Positions 1-8,280 of a stretch of 64,000 bases of DNA are shown here, one piece after another. This stretch comes from Anaerobacillus alkaliphilus (GTDB lineage: Bacteria; Bacillota; Bacilli; Bacillales; Anaerobacillaceae), in contig NZ_QOUX01000046.1 in the NCBI RefSeq assembly GCF_004116265.1, positions 496,001-560,000 on the forward strand. The letters run 5' to 3'. Each line of letters opens with the position of its first letter. Position 1 is the stretch's first letter. Made by a program: the position numbers and the translations under genes. Under the pieces are notes generated by a model. It did not search any database and was not told where the DNA came from. It saw nothing but the letters and a program-made list of their open reading frames with translations.

Positions 1-658
1 CAATTTCTTTTATCACACGTGCAGGTACACCTGCTACAACAGTGTTTGGTGGTACGTCTTCCGTAACAATTGCTCCAGCTGCAACAACCGCACCTTGTCC
101 AACTGTAACACCTTCTAAGATTACAGCATTGGCTCCTACAACAACGTTATCTTCTACGACAACCGGTTTAGCTGAAGGTGGTTCAATTACACCTGCTAGT
201 ACAGATCCAGCACCTATGTGGCAATTCTTACCTACTGTTGCTCTTCCACCTAATACTACGTTCATATCAATCATTGTACCTTCACCGATAACAGACCCGA
301 TATTGATTGAAGCCCCCATCATAATAACAGCATTGTCACCAATTTCAACTTGATCACGAATGATTGCACCTGGCTCAATGCGCGCTTTAATATTTTTTAT
401 ATCTAGTAAAGGGATTGCAGAGTTGCGACGATCATTTTCAACAACAAAGTCCTCAATTTTATCTGCATTTGATTGAAGTGCTGCATCAATATCAGCCCAT
501 TCACCAAATATTGTTCCTGTTGAACCAGAGATAAATGTTTTTGTATTTTCTCCAAAATTAATTCCCTCTAGGTCACCTTTAACATAAACCTTCACAGGTG
601 TAGATTTTACACTGTTTGAGATAAATGAGATAATCTCGTTTGCATCCATCATTTTCAT
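1..658 (-). CDS. dapH: Tetrahydrodipicolinate N-acetyltransferase (partial, C-terminus off the left edge)
   Basis: Acetyl-CoA-dependent N-acetylation of tetrahydrodipicolinate, in the acetyl branch of lysine and diaminopimelate synthesis (cytoplasmic). The product reads [12 protein letters not shown] at its start. An N-terminal helical domain is followed by hexapeptide-repeat coils of a left-handed beta-helix acyltransferase (many [IV]G.[GN] steps such as IGAGSVLAG and [10 protein letters not shown]). About 219 residues are inside the window, so roughly the last 20 of the usual 235-240 are missing. The ATG at 658 has a GGGAGG Shine-Dalgarno nine bases upstream. A TATAAT -10 candidate lies at 714-719 (minus strand) and a TGATTA-TG-TAATCA palindrome at 691-704 in the leader. 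Identification rests on family knowledge of YkuQ/DapH and is strong. Confidence 0.93.
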   Translation of the reverse strand, partial: MKMMDANEIISFISNSVKSTPVKVYVKGDLEGINFGENTKTFISGSTGTIFGEWADIDAALQSNADKIEDFVVENDRRNSAIPLLDIKNIKARIEPGAIIRDQVEIGDNAVIMMGASINIGSVIGEGTMIDMNVVLGGRATVGKNCHIGAGSVLAGVIEPPSAKPVVVEDNVVVGANAVILEGVTVGQGAVVAAGAIVTEDVPPNTVVAGVPARVIKEI

Positions 659-690
659 TTCCAATTTCCTCCCATGCACATAAAGTTCTT

Positions 691-704
691 TGATTATGTA
701 ATCA
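691..704. promoter_or_regulatory. Palindrome in the dapH leader
   Basis: Perfect 6-2-6 inverted repeat TGATTA-TG-TAATCA between a TATAAT -10 candidate (714-719) and the dapH ribosome binding site. It could be an operator, but no regulator is recognised. Chance is possible in such AT-rich DNA. Confidence 0.3.
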
Positions 705-828
705 TACATACAAATTATACTTTACTCTACCAAAAAGTACTAGTAGTGACAAGCGATTTGATTTACATTCCTTATTTAGTTTAACTTTATTGGTAAGTAT
801 TCATGTAAACCATTTGTTTTAACTCAAA

Positions 829-857
829 AAACGCTACGTTGGTGAGACGTAGCGTTT
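829..857 (-). terminator. Rho-independent terminator of aceA
   Basis: Eleven-base-pair stem (829-839 with 847-857) and a seven-base loop. On the minus strand it is followed by six T. It lies 30 bases past the aceA stop codon. Confidence 0.85.
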
Positions 858-886
858 AAAGCGGGAAGTAATATCACGTGGAATTA

Positions 887-2167
887 TTAAAACTGAGCTA
901 CTTCGGTAGAGCCCTTTAAAGCAGTTGTTGAAGAAGTACCACCCGAAACCGCTTGGGCAACTTCATCAAAATATCCAGTACCTACTTCACGTTGGTGACG
1001 TGTAGCTGTATATCCCTTTGCTTCGCTAGCAAATTCCGCTTGTTGAAGTTCAGAGTAAGCACCCATTCCTCGAGTCTTATATGCATGAGCTAATTCAAAC
1101 ATACTATGATTTAACGCGTGGAAACCTGCTAATGTTACAAACTGGAACTTATAGCCCATTTTACCGAGCTCAATTTGATAGTTCTCAATCGTTTCTTCAT
1201 CTAAGTTAGCCTTCCAGTTAAACGAAGGGGAACAATTATAGGCTAACATCTTTCCTGGATACTTGGCATGAATGGCATCAGCAAATGCTTTTGCTTCTTC
1301 TAAGCTTGGTTTTGATGTCTCACACCAAACTAAGTCTGCATAAGGCGCGTAAGCTAAGCCACGTGAAATCGCTTGCTCAATACCTGGTTTTGATCGAAAG
1401 AAACCTTCGGGTGTCCTTTCACCTGTAATAAACTCGCAATCATACGGATCAACATCACTCGTAATTAAATCTGCCGCATCAGCATCAGTCCTTGCGATAA
1501 TTAACGTAGGAACGCCTGAAACATCGGCAGCAAGTCTAGCTGCTGTGAGATTTCGGACAGCTGTTTGAGTTGGGATTAATACTTTTCCTCCTAAATGACC
1601 GCACTTTTTCTCAGAGGCCAATTGATCTTCGAAGTGAACTCCGGCAGCACCTGCTTCAATCATACCCTTCATTAGCTCAAACACATTTAATTGACCACCA
1701 AATCCAGCTTCTGCATCTGCGACAATTGGAAGGAAGTAATCAATGTTACCGTTACCTTCCATATGCTGGATTTGGTCTGCGCGCTGTAAAGCTTGATTTA
1801 TACGTTTAACCACCATAGGCACACTATTTGCAGGATAAAGACTTTGGTCAGGGTACATTTGCCCCGCTAAGTTTGCATCTGCAGCTACTTGCCAGCCACT
1901 TAAGTAAACCGCTTGTAAACCAGCTTTAGCCTGTTGAATTGCTTGATTACCTGTTAACGCTCCTAGAGCAGCAACAAAATCCATTGAATGAAGTTGGTTC
2001 CAAAGTCGCTCTGCACCTCTTCTAGCCAGTGTGTGTTCAATTTGCACAGATCCTCTTAGTTTGATTACATCTGCAGCAGAATAATTTCTAGTAATACCCT
2101 CCCACCTTTTGTCATTTTGCCAACTTGTTTCTAATTTCATAACTTCTTCTTGATAATGATTTGTCAT
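887..2167 (-). CDS. aceA: Isocitrate lyase
   Basis: Cleaves isocitrate to glyoxylate and succinate, the first step of the glyoxylate shunt. The 426-residue length is usual for the bacterial family. The catalytic loop KKCGHLGGK is at residues 187-195, with the active cysteine at 189. Metal-site residues are seen in ADAEAGFGG (about 151-158). The ATG at 2167 follows AGGAGTG with eight bases of spacing. The partner enzyme in this window is malate synthase G at 25768-27954, 24 kb away, not an adjacent aceB. A TATAAT -10 candidate (2220-2225) and a 14-base palindrome (2191-2204) lie in the leader, suggesting repression near the transcription start. Monocistronic, with its own terminator. Confidence 0.97.
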   Translation of the reverse strand: MTNHYQEEVMKLETSWQNDKRWEGITRNYSAADVIKLRGSVQIEHTLARRGAERLWNQLHSMDFVAALGALTGNQAIQQAKAGLQAVYLSGWQVAADANLAGQMYPDQSLYPANSVPMVVKRINQALQRADQIQHMEGNGNIDYFLPIVADAEAGFGGQLNVFELMKGMIEAGAAGVHFEDQLASEKKCGHLGGKVLIPTQTAVRNLTAARLAADVSGVPTLIIARTDADAADLITSDVDPYDCEFITGERTPEGFFRSKPGIEQAISRGLAYAPYADLVWCETSKPSLEEAKAFADAIHAKYPGKMLAYNCSPSFNWKANLDEETIENYQIELGKMGYKFQFVTLAGFHALNHSMFELAHAYKTRGMGAYSELQQAEFASEAKGYTATRHQREVGTGYFDEVAQAVSGGTSSTTALKGSTEVAQF

Positions 2168-2190
2168 CGTTCATTCACTCCTATTCTTTT

Positions 2191-2204
2191 CTGTATTGAT
2201 ACAG
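2191..2204. promoter_or_regulatory. Palindromic operator candidate upstream of aceA
   Basis: CTGTAT-TG-ATACAG, a perfect 6-2-6 palindrome, lies about 15 bases downstream of the TATAAT -10 candidate at 2220-2225 (minus strand). The glcB promoter has a related ACAG-N6-CTGT element just after its own -10. Confidence 0.4.
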
Positions 2205-2306
2205 TTACATTTTATATTTATTATACTATAACAGAGGTTTGGTAAATGCAACCTTTTTTTAGCGATAAATTTGAATTATTTTTTTTCAGCTTTACCCAAT
2301 AAAAAA

Positions 2307-2330
2307 AGGAATTGGAAAATTCCAATTCCT
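2307..2330 (-). terminator. Terminator of the glutaredoxin gene
   Basis: Stem AGGAATTGGAA (2307-2317) pairs with TTCCAATTCCT (2320-2330). On the minus strand a T-rich run follows. Confidence 0.8.
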
Positions 2331-2356
2331 ACCATTTTTTAGTGTTGTAGAAAGTA

Positions 2357-2629
2357 CTACTTGCTAACCTCTACATCTAACTCATTATCTTCCTCTAAGC
2401 CCAAGGCTTCCTTGAACTTCTTTTCCTGAAAACCTAGTATGAGCTTTCCATTTACATATGTAGCAGGTGTCCCAGGAATGTTATTTTCACGTAGTTTCTC
2501 GAAATACTCTTTATATAGTGTTACGTTTCGTACTTCAAACTCAATTCCCCATTCTGTTAAGTGAGTTTTTACCTTTTCACAATAAGGACAACCTGTACTA
2601 GTATAGACAATTACTTCGACAGAAGACAT
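2357..2629 (-). CDS. Glutaredoxin-like thiol-disulfide protein
   Basis: Small thioredoxin-fold redox protein of 90 residues. The redox centre CPYC is at residues 14-17, and the cis-Pro loop is seen in GTPATYVNGK. It probably reduces disulfides or glutaredoxin-type mixed disulfides in the cytoplasm, with bacillithiol or thioredoxin reductase as possible partners (inference). The ATG at 2629 has GGTGGGGAG seven bases upstream. A GTG at 2644 overlaps that ribosome binding site and is rejected as the start. Monocistronic, with its own terminator. The target is unknown. Confidence 0.85.
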   Translation of the reverse strand: MSSVEVIVYTSTGCPYCEKVKTHLTEWGIEFEVRNVTLYKEYFEKLRENNIPGTPATYVNGKLILGFQEKKFKEALGLEEDNELDVEVSK

Positions 2630-2763
2630 AACATTACTCCCCACCTTATATATGTGATTATACTTTTCATCACGGTAATTTGTAATAAAATTTGCAGCTA
2701 TTATTTAGTTATACCATATAATATATAGTGATTCACCGTTAACCTTTGAACTTACTATGAAAA

Positions 2764-2804
2764 AACAGCCTAGTATTGTGTCCAGACACAGATTAGGCTG
2801 TTTC
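2764..2804 (-). terminator. Hairpin terminator, now separated from the mscS-like gene by a MITE
   Basis: Stem AAACAGCCTA (2764-2773) pairs with TAGGCTGTTT (2795-2804), with an inner TGTGTC/GACACA extension. A T6 run follows on the minus strand. It is the natural terminator for the MscS-like gene that ends at 3042, but a 223-bp element now lies between them. Confidence 0.7.
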
Positions 2805-3041
2805 TTTTAGGCTCTTTTCGTAAACATTGCTCCTGCGGTTACTCGTCGCACAAAAAAACTGTTGCTTTTTTATCCTAAAATTATCGGAAATATACCCTAG
2901 ATGAAGATATCAGCCAATAAATTATGTAAGAAAAGAGCAACACTTACTAAATTAGTGGTGAATTCTAAGTAATTTGTGTAAAAATCCGGCTTTTGGGATT
3001 TTTACGAAAGCAACAAACTCTGCAAAAACAGCCTTCTTTTA
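2803..3041. mobile_element. MITE copy 1 with 8-bp target duplication
   Basis: Element body 2811-3033 (223 bp). It begins GGCTCTTTTCGTAAACATTG and ends with the complement of GGCTGTTTTTGC, giving imperfect terminal inverted repeats. It is flanked by the direct repeat TTCTTTTA at 2803-2810 and 3034-3041. An internal hairpin pairs GTAAAAATCC (2978-2987) with GGATTTTTAC (2996-3005). It has no coding capacity. It landed immediately next to the stop codon (3042-3044) of the MscS-like gene. Two further copies lie at 56571-56794 (inverted) and 59858-60050. Confidence 0.9.
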
Positions 3042-4121
3042 TTACACTTCCTTACTGGTTTCTTCTTCAATAAAAATACTTCGACTAGGAAAGGCAACAG
3101 AAACACCTTCCTGTTCCAAGATTTCCATGATCTTAAAATTAACATCTTCTTTTACAGCAAGAAATTCTCCCCAAATTGTAGTTTTTGTAAAGAAATATAC
3201 AAAAATGTCTAAACTACTTTCGTTGAACTCATCAAAACGAACAAAAATTACTTCCTGATCAATTTCACTATGACTTTTTAGCATGTCATCTATTTTTTTC
3301 GTACATGCTTCCAACTTATCTTTCGGAGTTGAGTAAGTAACTCCTAAATGAAATGAAATTCTTCGCTTACCCATTCTTGTCCAATTTGTAATTGGTTCAT
3401 TAGCTAGAGTAGAGTTTGGAACTGTTACAACAGCTTGAGCAAACGTTCGAACTTTTGTACTACGAAAAGTAATATCTTCGACTGTTCCTTCGACACTTGG
3501 TGTTCTAATCCAATCTCCAATTGAAAAAGGCTTTTCAGTAATAATTATTACGCCTCCAAATAAGTTAGCAATGGCATCCTTTGCTGCAAGAGCAAATGCA
3601 AGACCTCCAAGTCCTAGCCCTGCTATAAAGCCGTTCACATCATAGCCCCATTCTCCAGCTATGATACTAATCATTAATGCAATAATAATTATCCTTGTTA
3701 GTTTTGATAAAAAAGGTAGCAGGATTTCATCTACTTGTACGTCTAATTTGGAACCAATTTTTTGAAACAATAATGAGGATGAAGCTGATAAGTTAAACAA
3801 TCCATAGCCTACCAAAAAAATTAGAAACGAGCGATAAACCTGAATGATAAACTCATTCGTTTTTGCTTCTAGCGGTAGATACATTAATGCCAAATAAAAG
3901 CCAATTCCGACGAAAAATAAGCGTAATGGCCCTTCGAAAGCTATAAAAAGATTGGATAAAACATCTGTCGGTGTTTTTTTGGCTAACCTTAATAACAATT
4001 TGTAAATGTACTTAGTAAAGATACTTCGAAAAACATGAAAAATCAGCAAAATTCCTAAAGCAATCCCGACATCTTCCCAGTTTGTTAACCAGTCCAATCG
4101 GGTCAAAAAATCATCAAACAT
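3042..4121 (-). CDS. MscS-family mechanosensitive channel
   Basis: Membrane channel expected to open under hypo-osmotic stress. The protein has 359 residues, with about four or five N-terminal membrane helices, then the MscS pore helix region (glycine/alanine-rich GLGLGGLAFALAAKDAIANL) and the cytoplasmic beta domain (GDWIRTPSVEGTVEDITFRST). It is longer than the minimal YkuT type (about 270) because of extra N-terminal helices. The ATG at 4121 has GGAGG six bases upstream. An ATG-like start further upstream lacks a ribosome binding site and is rejected. A MITE abuts its stop codon. Divergent from the orphan ABC ATPase across a leader with a 16-base palindrome. Confidence 0.9.
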   Translation of the reverse strand: MFDDFLTRLDWLTNWEDVGIALGILLIFHVFRSIFTKYIYKLLLRLAKKTPTDVLSNLFIAFEGPLRLFFVGIGFYLALMYLPLEAKTNEFIIQVYRSFLIFLVGYGLFNLSASSSLLFQKIGSKLDVQVDEILLPFLSKLTRIIIIALMISIIAGEWGYDVNGFIAGLGLGGLAFALAAKDAIANLFGGVIIITEKPFSIGDWIRTPSVEGTVEDITFRSTKVRTFAQAVVTVPNSTLANEPITNWTRMGKRRISFHLGVTYSTPKDKLEACTKKIDDMLKSHSEIDQEVIFVRFDEFNESSLDIFVYFFTKTTIWGEFLAVKEDVNFKIMEILEQEGVSVAFPSRSIFIEEETSKEV

Positions 4122-4251
4122 TGAAAACCTCCTATTTACTTGAACGCGGAAATCTATAAAGCTACTCCTATAGTTCTTCATAATTTTCAGCACTTGCTTA
4201 CTCAAAAACTAATAATTAAATGATATACTTACTAACTACTTTTTCGCAACT

Positions 4252-4267
4252 AGTGAATATGTTCACT
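4252..4267. promoter_or_regulatory. Palindromic operator candidate between mscS-like and ABC genes
   Basis: AGTGAA-TATG-TTCACT is a perfect 6-4-6 inverted repeat in the 298-bp divergent intergenic region (4122-4419). It is positioned to regulate either gene. No family of regulator is recognised, and nothing else stands out in this gap. Confidence 0.4.
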
Positions 4268-4419
4268 TGGGTAGATATACAACTTTGACCACAAAAATTT
4301 AATATAATATTCAAATTTCTGGGCTAATTCATCTATATTTTCTTAAAAATAAGTGCTTAAATATTGTTATGGGAGTAATCTTGAAATCATATTATGTATT
4401 ATGAGAGGGGTGAAATAAC

Positions 4420-5115
4420 GTGTATGTGATAACGGCGAAAAATGTTTCCAAAAAATATATTACAGGGAACCGAAAAAATATCTTATTTAATGATTTGTCG
4501 TTACATGTCCATGAAGGTGAGATTGTCTTTATTAGCGGTCAATATGGTAGTGGAAGGACAACTCTACTAAAAATGATCGCAGCTATGACACCACCTAATC
4601 ACGGAACGATCAAAGTATTTGGTAAAGATTTATTAACAATTGAAAAGCGTTCAGACTGGCGGCTAAAGTATATTGGCTTTTTAACAAGTGAAGATTGCTT
4701 AATACCTTATTTAACAGCAAAGCAACATTTGTTAATGGGCCAAGAAGAAGACGATCCTGATTATAATCTATTTGATGAAGAAGCTCAATATATCCTCTCC
4801 ATGTTAGAAATTAGTTCAAAAAAGCTAACAGAATACCCAGAGGAATTAACAAAGGTAGATCGCCTAAAAATCACGATAGCTAGAATATTAATGTCAAACC
4901 CACGACTATTATTACTGGATGAACTAACAATGGGAATGAATGAAGAAGAACACTATGAACTAATGAATTTACTCGTTAATTATGTTAGGAGACAGCGACT
5001 TACATTAATTATTACTGGTGACACGGATATTGGTCATTTTTATGATCGAAAACTTAAACTAGATAATGGAAAACTTATCGAAATGAATGATCCTGAGCAT
5101 CGTATTTTACACTAA
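4420..5115 (+). CDS. Orphan ABC-type ATPase domain with degenerate catalytic motifs
   Basis: 231 residues, size and fold of the FtsE/LolD class. The overall pattern is clear (Walker B LLLLDELTMG), but the key sites are altered. The Walker A reads GQYGSGRTT at 40-48, with Arg in place of Lys. The Q-loop position reads FLTSED, the LSGGQ signature is replaced by LTKVD, and the H-loop His is Gly in IITGDTD. No permease gene lies beside it. It starts at GTG 4420 after GAGGGGTGA. Either ATP binding is retained without normal hydrolysis, giving a regulatory or structural role, or the enzyme works in an unusual way. Function unknown. It ends in a bidirectional terminator. Confidence 0.8.
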   Translation: MYVITAKNVSKKYITGNRKNILFNDLSLHVHEGEIVFISGQYGSGRTTLLKMIAAMTPPNHGTIKVFGKDLLTIEKRSDWRLKYIGFLTSEDCLIPYLTAKQHLLMGQEEDDPDYNLFDEEAQYILSMLEISSKKLTEYPEELTKVDRLKITIARILMSNPRLLLLDELTMGMNEEEHYELMNLLVNYVRRQRLTLIITGDTDIGHFYDRKLKLDNGKLIEMNDPEHRILH

Positions 5116-5146
5116 AACATGTAAGCGTTTACTTACCTGTAAAAAA

Positions 5147-5184
5147 AGAAAGGTCTAGTTTGAATAAACAAGTTAGACCTTTCT
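5147..5184. terminator. Bidirectional terminator
   Basis: Stem AGAAAGGTCTA (5147-5157) pairs with TAGACCTTTCT (5174-5184), preceded by seven A and followed by T on the plus strand. It lies between the convergent ABC ATPase and the polytopic membrane protein. Confidence 0.8.
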
Positions 5185-5191
5185 TACGTAG

Positions 5192-6730
5192 TTAAATTGC
5201 AACTAAGGCAAAGAGTACACCAATAACTCCAAGTGCCATTAATAAATAAACCGGTGTAGTTGGCATCGCTCCATCTTTCTCCATAGCCTTCCCAAACATA
5301 AAGAACACAATTGGATGCACAAGAAACGGCATAGAAAAGATAAATGGTATTAATGCAGCTGCTTCTAATCCAAACATTCCTTCCTGAACTGCAGCAAAAA
5401 GTCCAAAGTGTGAAATTGCCGAAGATTGTGCCATAGCTGCATAGTCCATTGGCATTGCACTTAAGCTTAGTAACATTAAACCACCAAAGACAGCACACAA
5501 CTGCCAGCCAAAAGAGAATTGCATTAGCGCCTTTACTTCTTTGTTATCAACGCCATTTGCTCGGCGCAGATTCTTCAATGAAAGAACTGTTAGTACAACC
5601 CCAACTGCTATAATTAATAGCGATGGAAGTAATAACAATTCTCCCCTTTCAGCACTTATCGCTAGAACCGAGAAAACAAAAACGTGTCCAAAAAATGGAA
5701 TGTTAATCATTATAGGAGCACGGCTAGCTGCCACCTTCCCTAAGTCACCTGCTGTACAAGCTCCTGTTAGTCCAGAGTGGGACAAAGCGCCAGCCATCCC
5801 TGGAGCTAAATTTCTCACATGGGTTGTTCTTGCGAAAAACATCAGTAAGGCGATTCCACCAAACATCCAAAAAAGTTGGCCGAAAAACCCATAGGCTAAT
5901 ACTGAGTTCATTCCTTCAATAGAGAATGCCTCTCCAATTCTGGAACCCCCTACCATGAAGTTAGCTGCTAACACAACAGGGATACCCGCGAATAGTAATG
6001 CTTTAACAGTCGGGCCAAAGCTATAATTATAAAAAATAGCGCCAATTCCTGCTGCGATTAACATCGCAAAGAATATTTGCGGCAACCCAATAATAGGTCT
6101 TATATACCCAGCTAGATGGGCTGAAATAATTAATACACCAACAATCACTACTATTTCTAGTAGACCCTTGCGAAGATACAAATGCTTGTTTTTGATCACT
6201 GCCTTATTATCGATTAAGATAATTGACCCTACAAGACCTATGTATGCAATTAATGGGTAGTATCTACTTAACTCACCACTATCTAAACCGAGAAAAAATC
6301 TGACAGTACCTTCTATCCCAAGAAGTAGGAAGAATGTTCGGAAAATAAATACAAATTGTGTTCTCGTCGTACCCAACACGGTTTCTTCAGAAGATGGAAC
6401 AATCATGTCCTCACCGTCTAAATCTTTTCCACTTAAGATTTTCCTAAGCTCTTGTCCACCTACAAAGAATGAAACAATTAATGCAATGATTGTCGTCTTG
6501 GCAATGAAATTAACGAGTGGAAATTCACTCAATCCTGGCTCCGCTACACCAGTTGCTACAAGTACGTAGCCCATACCTAATCCAAAAATGACAATAATAA
6601 GAATAGGTGAAAATCTTGTTCCAGCGACAACCGTTCTTGAAATTAAAACCATTGGGATTAATAAAAATAAGGTTAGCCAGAAATGATTTAACATTTGTAA
6701 GCTCCCTATTTGTTCAAGAATTACTTCCAT
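5192..6730 (-). CDS. Large polytopic membrane protein, possible transporter
   Basis: 512 residues with roughly 13-14 hydrophobic helices spread over the whole length and only one sizeable polar loop (about residues 95-120, acidic). A glycine-rich reentrant-looking stretch near residue 305 (APGMAGALSHSGLTGACTAG) is the most distinctive sequence and resembles a transporter substrate or ion path. I do not recognise the family, and a solute or ion transporter is inference only. The ATG at 6730 has AAAGGGGAG about eleven bases upstream. Monocistronic, with convergent genes on the left. Confidence 0.75.
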   Translation of the reverse strand: MEVILEQIGSLQMLNHFWLTLFLLIPMVLISRTVVAGTRFSPILIIVIFGLGMGYVLVATGVAEPGLSEFPLVNFIAKTTIIALIVSFFVGGQELRKILSGKDLDGEDMIVPSSEETVLGTTRTQFVFIFRTFFLLLGIEGTVRFFLGLDSGELSRYYPLIAYIGLVGSIILIDNKAVIKNKHLYLRKGLLEIVVIVGVLIISAHLAGYIRPIIGLPQIFFAMLIAAGIGAIFYNYSFGPTVKALLFAGIPVVLAANFMVGGSRIGEAFSIEGMNSVLAYGFFGQLFWMFGGIALLMFFARTTHVRNLAPGMAGALSHSGLTGACTAGDLGKVAASRAPIMINIPFFGHVFVFSVLAISAERGELLLLPSLLIIAVGVVLTVLSLKNLRRANGVDNKEVKALMQFSFGWQLCAVFGGLMLLSLSAMPMDYAAMAQSSAISHFGLFAAVQEGMFGLEAAALIPFIFSMPFLVHPIVFFMFGKAMEKDGAMPTTPVYLLMALGVIGVLFALVAI

Positions 6731-6950
6731 ATGATTTAATACTCCCCTTTACCAACATTTATAATGTTAATCTTTATTATACCGCTGTTTATCATACATC
6801 TTTTTTTTCTTCCGGTAAATGGTAGAAGTCTGGAAACGTCTGATGACCGGTTGACCTCAAATTAGAAGGTCTATTATTAAAATTACCACATCAGTAGTGA
6901 TTTCGGTTGTGACAATTTTATATATTTTTTCTTTAAGCCAAAAAAAAGAA

Positions 6951-6974
6951 ACAGTTGAGAATTTCCTCAACTGT
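6951..6974 (-). terminator. Terminator of the 6975-7610 gene
   Basis: Stem ACAGTTGAG (6951-6959) pairs with CTCAACTGT (6966-6974), followed on the minus strand by a T-rich run. Confidence 0.8.
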
Positions 6975-7610
6975 CTAGAATGTATTCAATGCTAAATATA
7001 ACCCAATAAACAGGATCATCGCGTAAACCACACCAATAACTTTGTGTTTCTGAAGCTTAAGTGGTTCTCTCTCATGTTGCAGTCTTTTAATTAAATCCTC
7101 GATAATTACTTCACTATTGGGTAACTTCCACCATTTTTTAAATGTAAGTACATACGAAAATTCATGGGTTTCATTTAGTCTCCCTTTTGTACGATCTATC
7201 AGAATTGACGCTTCTGTATTACCAAGTTTGTAAATGAAAGGATATTCACTACTTGCAGGTTGTCCTTTTTGCATTTTCACTTTATGTTCCTTTACGATTT
7301 GTTCAACTTTTGTTAGGAACTCTTTTTCTGAGATGTCTATAACCTTATAAGCTTTTCCATCTCTAAAATGAACATAGAATAACCAAATTAACACAACAGG
7401 AATGAGGATATAAAAGCCAACTTTTACAAATCTAAACTCTTCTTGAAATAATCTCACAGGTACAATAAGAAATAATAATAGAGCAAACCAACGGTACAAT
7501 CTAAAGTCGTAAGGAAATACACCGTTTTTCTTACATAAACGAATTTTATCATAAAGCCCAAATAACCCTACGATTAATAATACTGGAGCTAAAAACATAA
7601 AAAAATTCAT
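6975..7610 (-). CDS. Membrane protein of unknown function
   Basis: 211 residues. One helix lies at the N-terminus (about 3-20), two in the first third (about 40-58 and 64-82), then a soluble domain of about 100 residues and a final helix at the C-terminus (VIGVVYAMILFIGLYLAL). No motif is recognised. The ATG at 7610 has GGAGAG six bases upstream. An apparent upstream extension (to 7691) lacks a ribosome binding site. Not obviously linked to its neighbours. Confidence 0.7.
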   Translation of the reverse strand: MNFFMFLAPVLLIVGLFGLYDKIRLCKKNGVFPYDFRLYRWFALLLFLIVPVRLFQEEFRFVKVGFYILIPVVLIWLFYVHFRDGKAYKVIDISEKEFLTKVEQIVKEHKVKMQKGQPASSEYPFIYKLGNTEASILIDRTKGRLNETHEFSYVLTFKKWWKLPNSEVIIEDLIKRLQHEREPLKLQKHKVIGVVYAMILFIGLYLALNTF

Positions 7611-7736
7611 AAGTAACTCTCCTCTTCTTTTTCTATAGTAAAGTATACTATAGATTTTATTTATGACAAAAATATGATTGTTTAATAACATACTTTTTCT
7701 TCATATGGTTTTGAGCATAATAATTTTAATAATAGT

Positions 7737-7767
7737 AAAAAGGAGCAGATCTCATCTGTTCCTTTTT
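7737..7767. terminator. Terminator downstream of the holin-like gene
   Basis: AAAAAGGAGCAGA pairs with TCTGTTCCTTTTT around a short loop, A-rich on the left and T-rich on the right, so it works in either direction. Confidence 0.75.
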
Positions 7768-7786
7768 ATTCATCATTCTTATTGAC

Positions 7787-8098
7787 TTATTTTTTTTCGC
7801 GGTTTCTGTCCCCCAGTTGCTTCTTTGGAACTAACCTACCTCGGATCATTGTCTGTTTATAAGCTTGGTGAGAAGTAATGGCAGCTCCAGCAGCGATTAT
7901 ACCGTTGGCTATACCGCTAACAGTAAAACCAAGAGTAAGACCACTTGCTACTATCCCTATCAGTAATAAAATCCAAATAATTAGCCAATCAGCAACTTGC
8001 GGTGTCCTCTTTAATGCATAACCGATAATCATTAGCGCAGGAACGACAAGGGTTAACTGATTACTAATCTCTATTTGCGGTAATATTTCGGAAAGCAT
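7787..8098 (-). CDS. Holin-like small membrane protein (Hol44 type)
   Basis: 103 residues with three hydrophobic segments and a basic, highly charged C-terminus (KKQLGDRNREKK), the pattern of phage holins of the PF16079 kind. The ATG at 8098 has GGGAGG seven bases upstream. An ATG six bases earlier is too close to that site. No endolysin or other phage gene is nearby, so this is a stray or domesticated gene. It could act in sporulation or cell lysis (inference). Confidence 0.65.
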   Translation of the reverse strand: MLSEILPQIEISNQLTLVVPALMIIGYALKRTPQVADWLIIWILLLIGIVASGLTLGFTVSGIANGIIAAGAAITSHQAYKQTMIRGRLVPKKQLGDRNREKK

Positions 8099-8201
8099 GT
8101 ACATTCCTCCCTTTTTTACTAGTTTATTCTTACTAGATCTATAGGGAACGACATTCGTTTAGTTTCTTGCTTATTTCTATTATTTCTTAGACTTTAGCCC
8201 A

Positions 8202-8230
8202 AACCATTCAACCAACTTCCTCATAAGGTA
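8202..8230 (+). promoter_or_regulatory. Possible sigma-K promoter for the Hsp20/YppG pair
   Basis: AAC (8202-8204), a 17-base spacer, then CATAAGGTA (8222-8230), matching the sigma-K pattern AC-N16/17-CATAnnnTA. A TATAAT overlaps at 8229-8234, so vegetative transcription is an alternative. Confidence 0.4.
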
Positions 8231-8280
8231 TAATGACAAATCATGTTTAAAGGGATAACTTATTGATTGAGGTGATTGAT

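Noticed and set aside
42-353. Plus-strand open frame over dapH
   Set aside because: Antisense shadow of the hexapeptide-repeat enzyme; low-complexity Thr/Pro composition and no ribosome binding site.
5184-5498. Minus-strand open frame rich in Cys and Trp
   Set aside because: Out-of-frame shadow of the polytopic membrane protein.
7787-8098. Prophage called from the holin-like gene
   Set aside because: No capsid, tail, integrase, endolysin or attachment site nearby.
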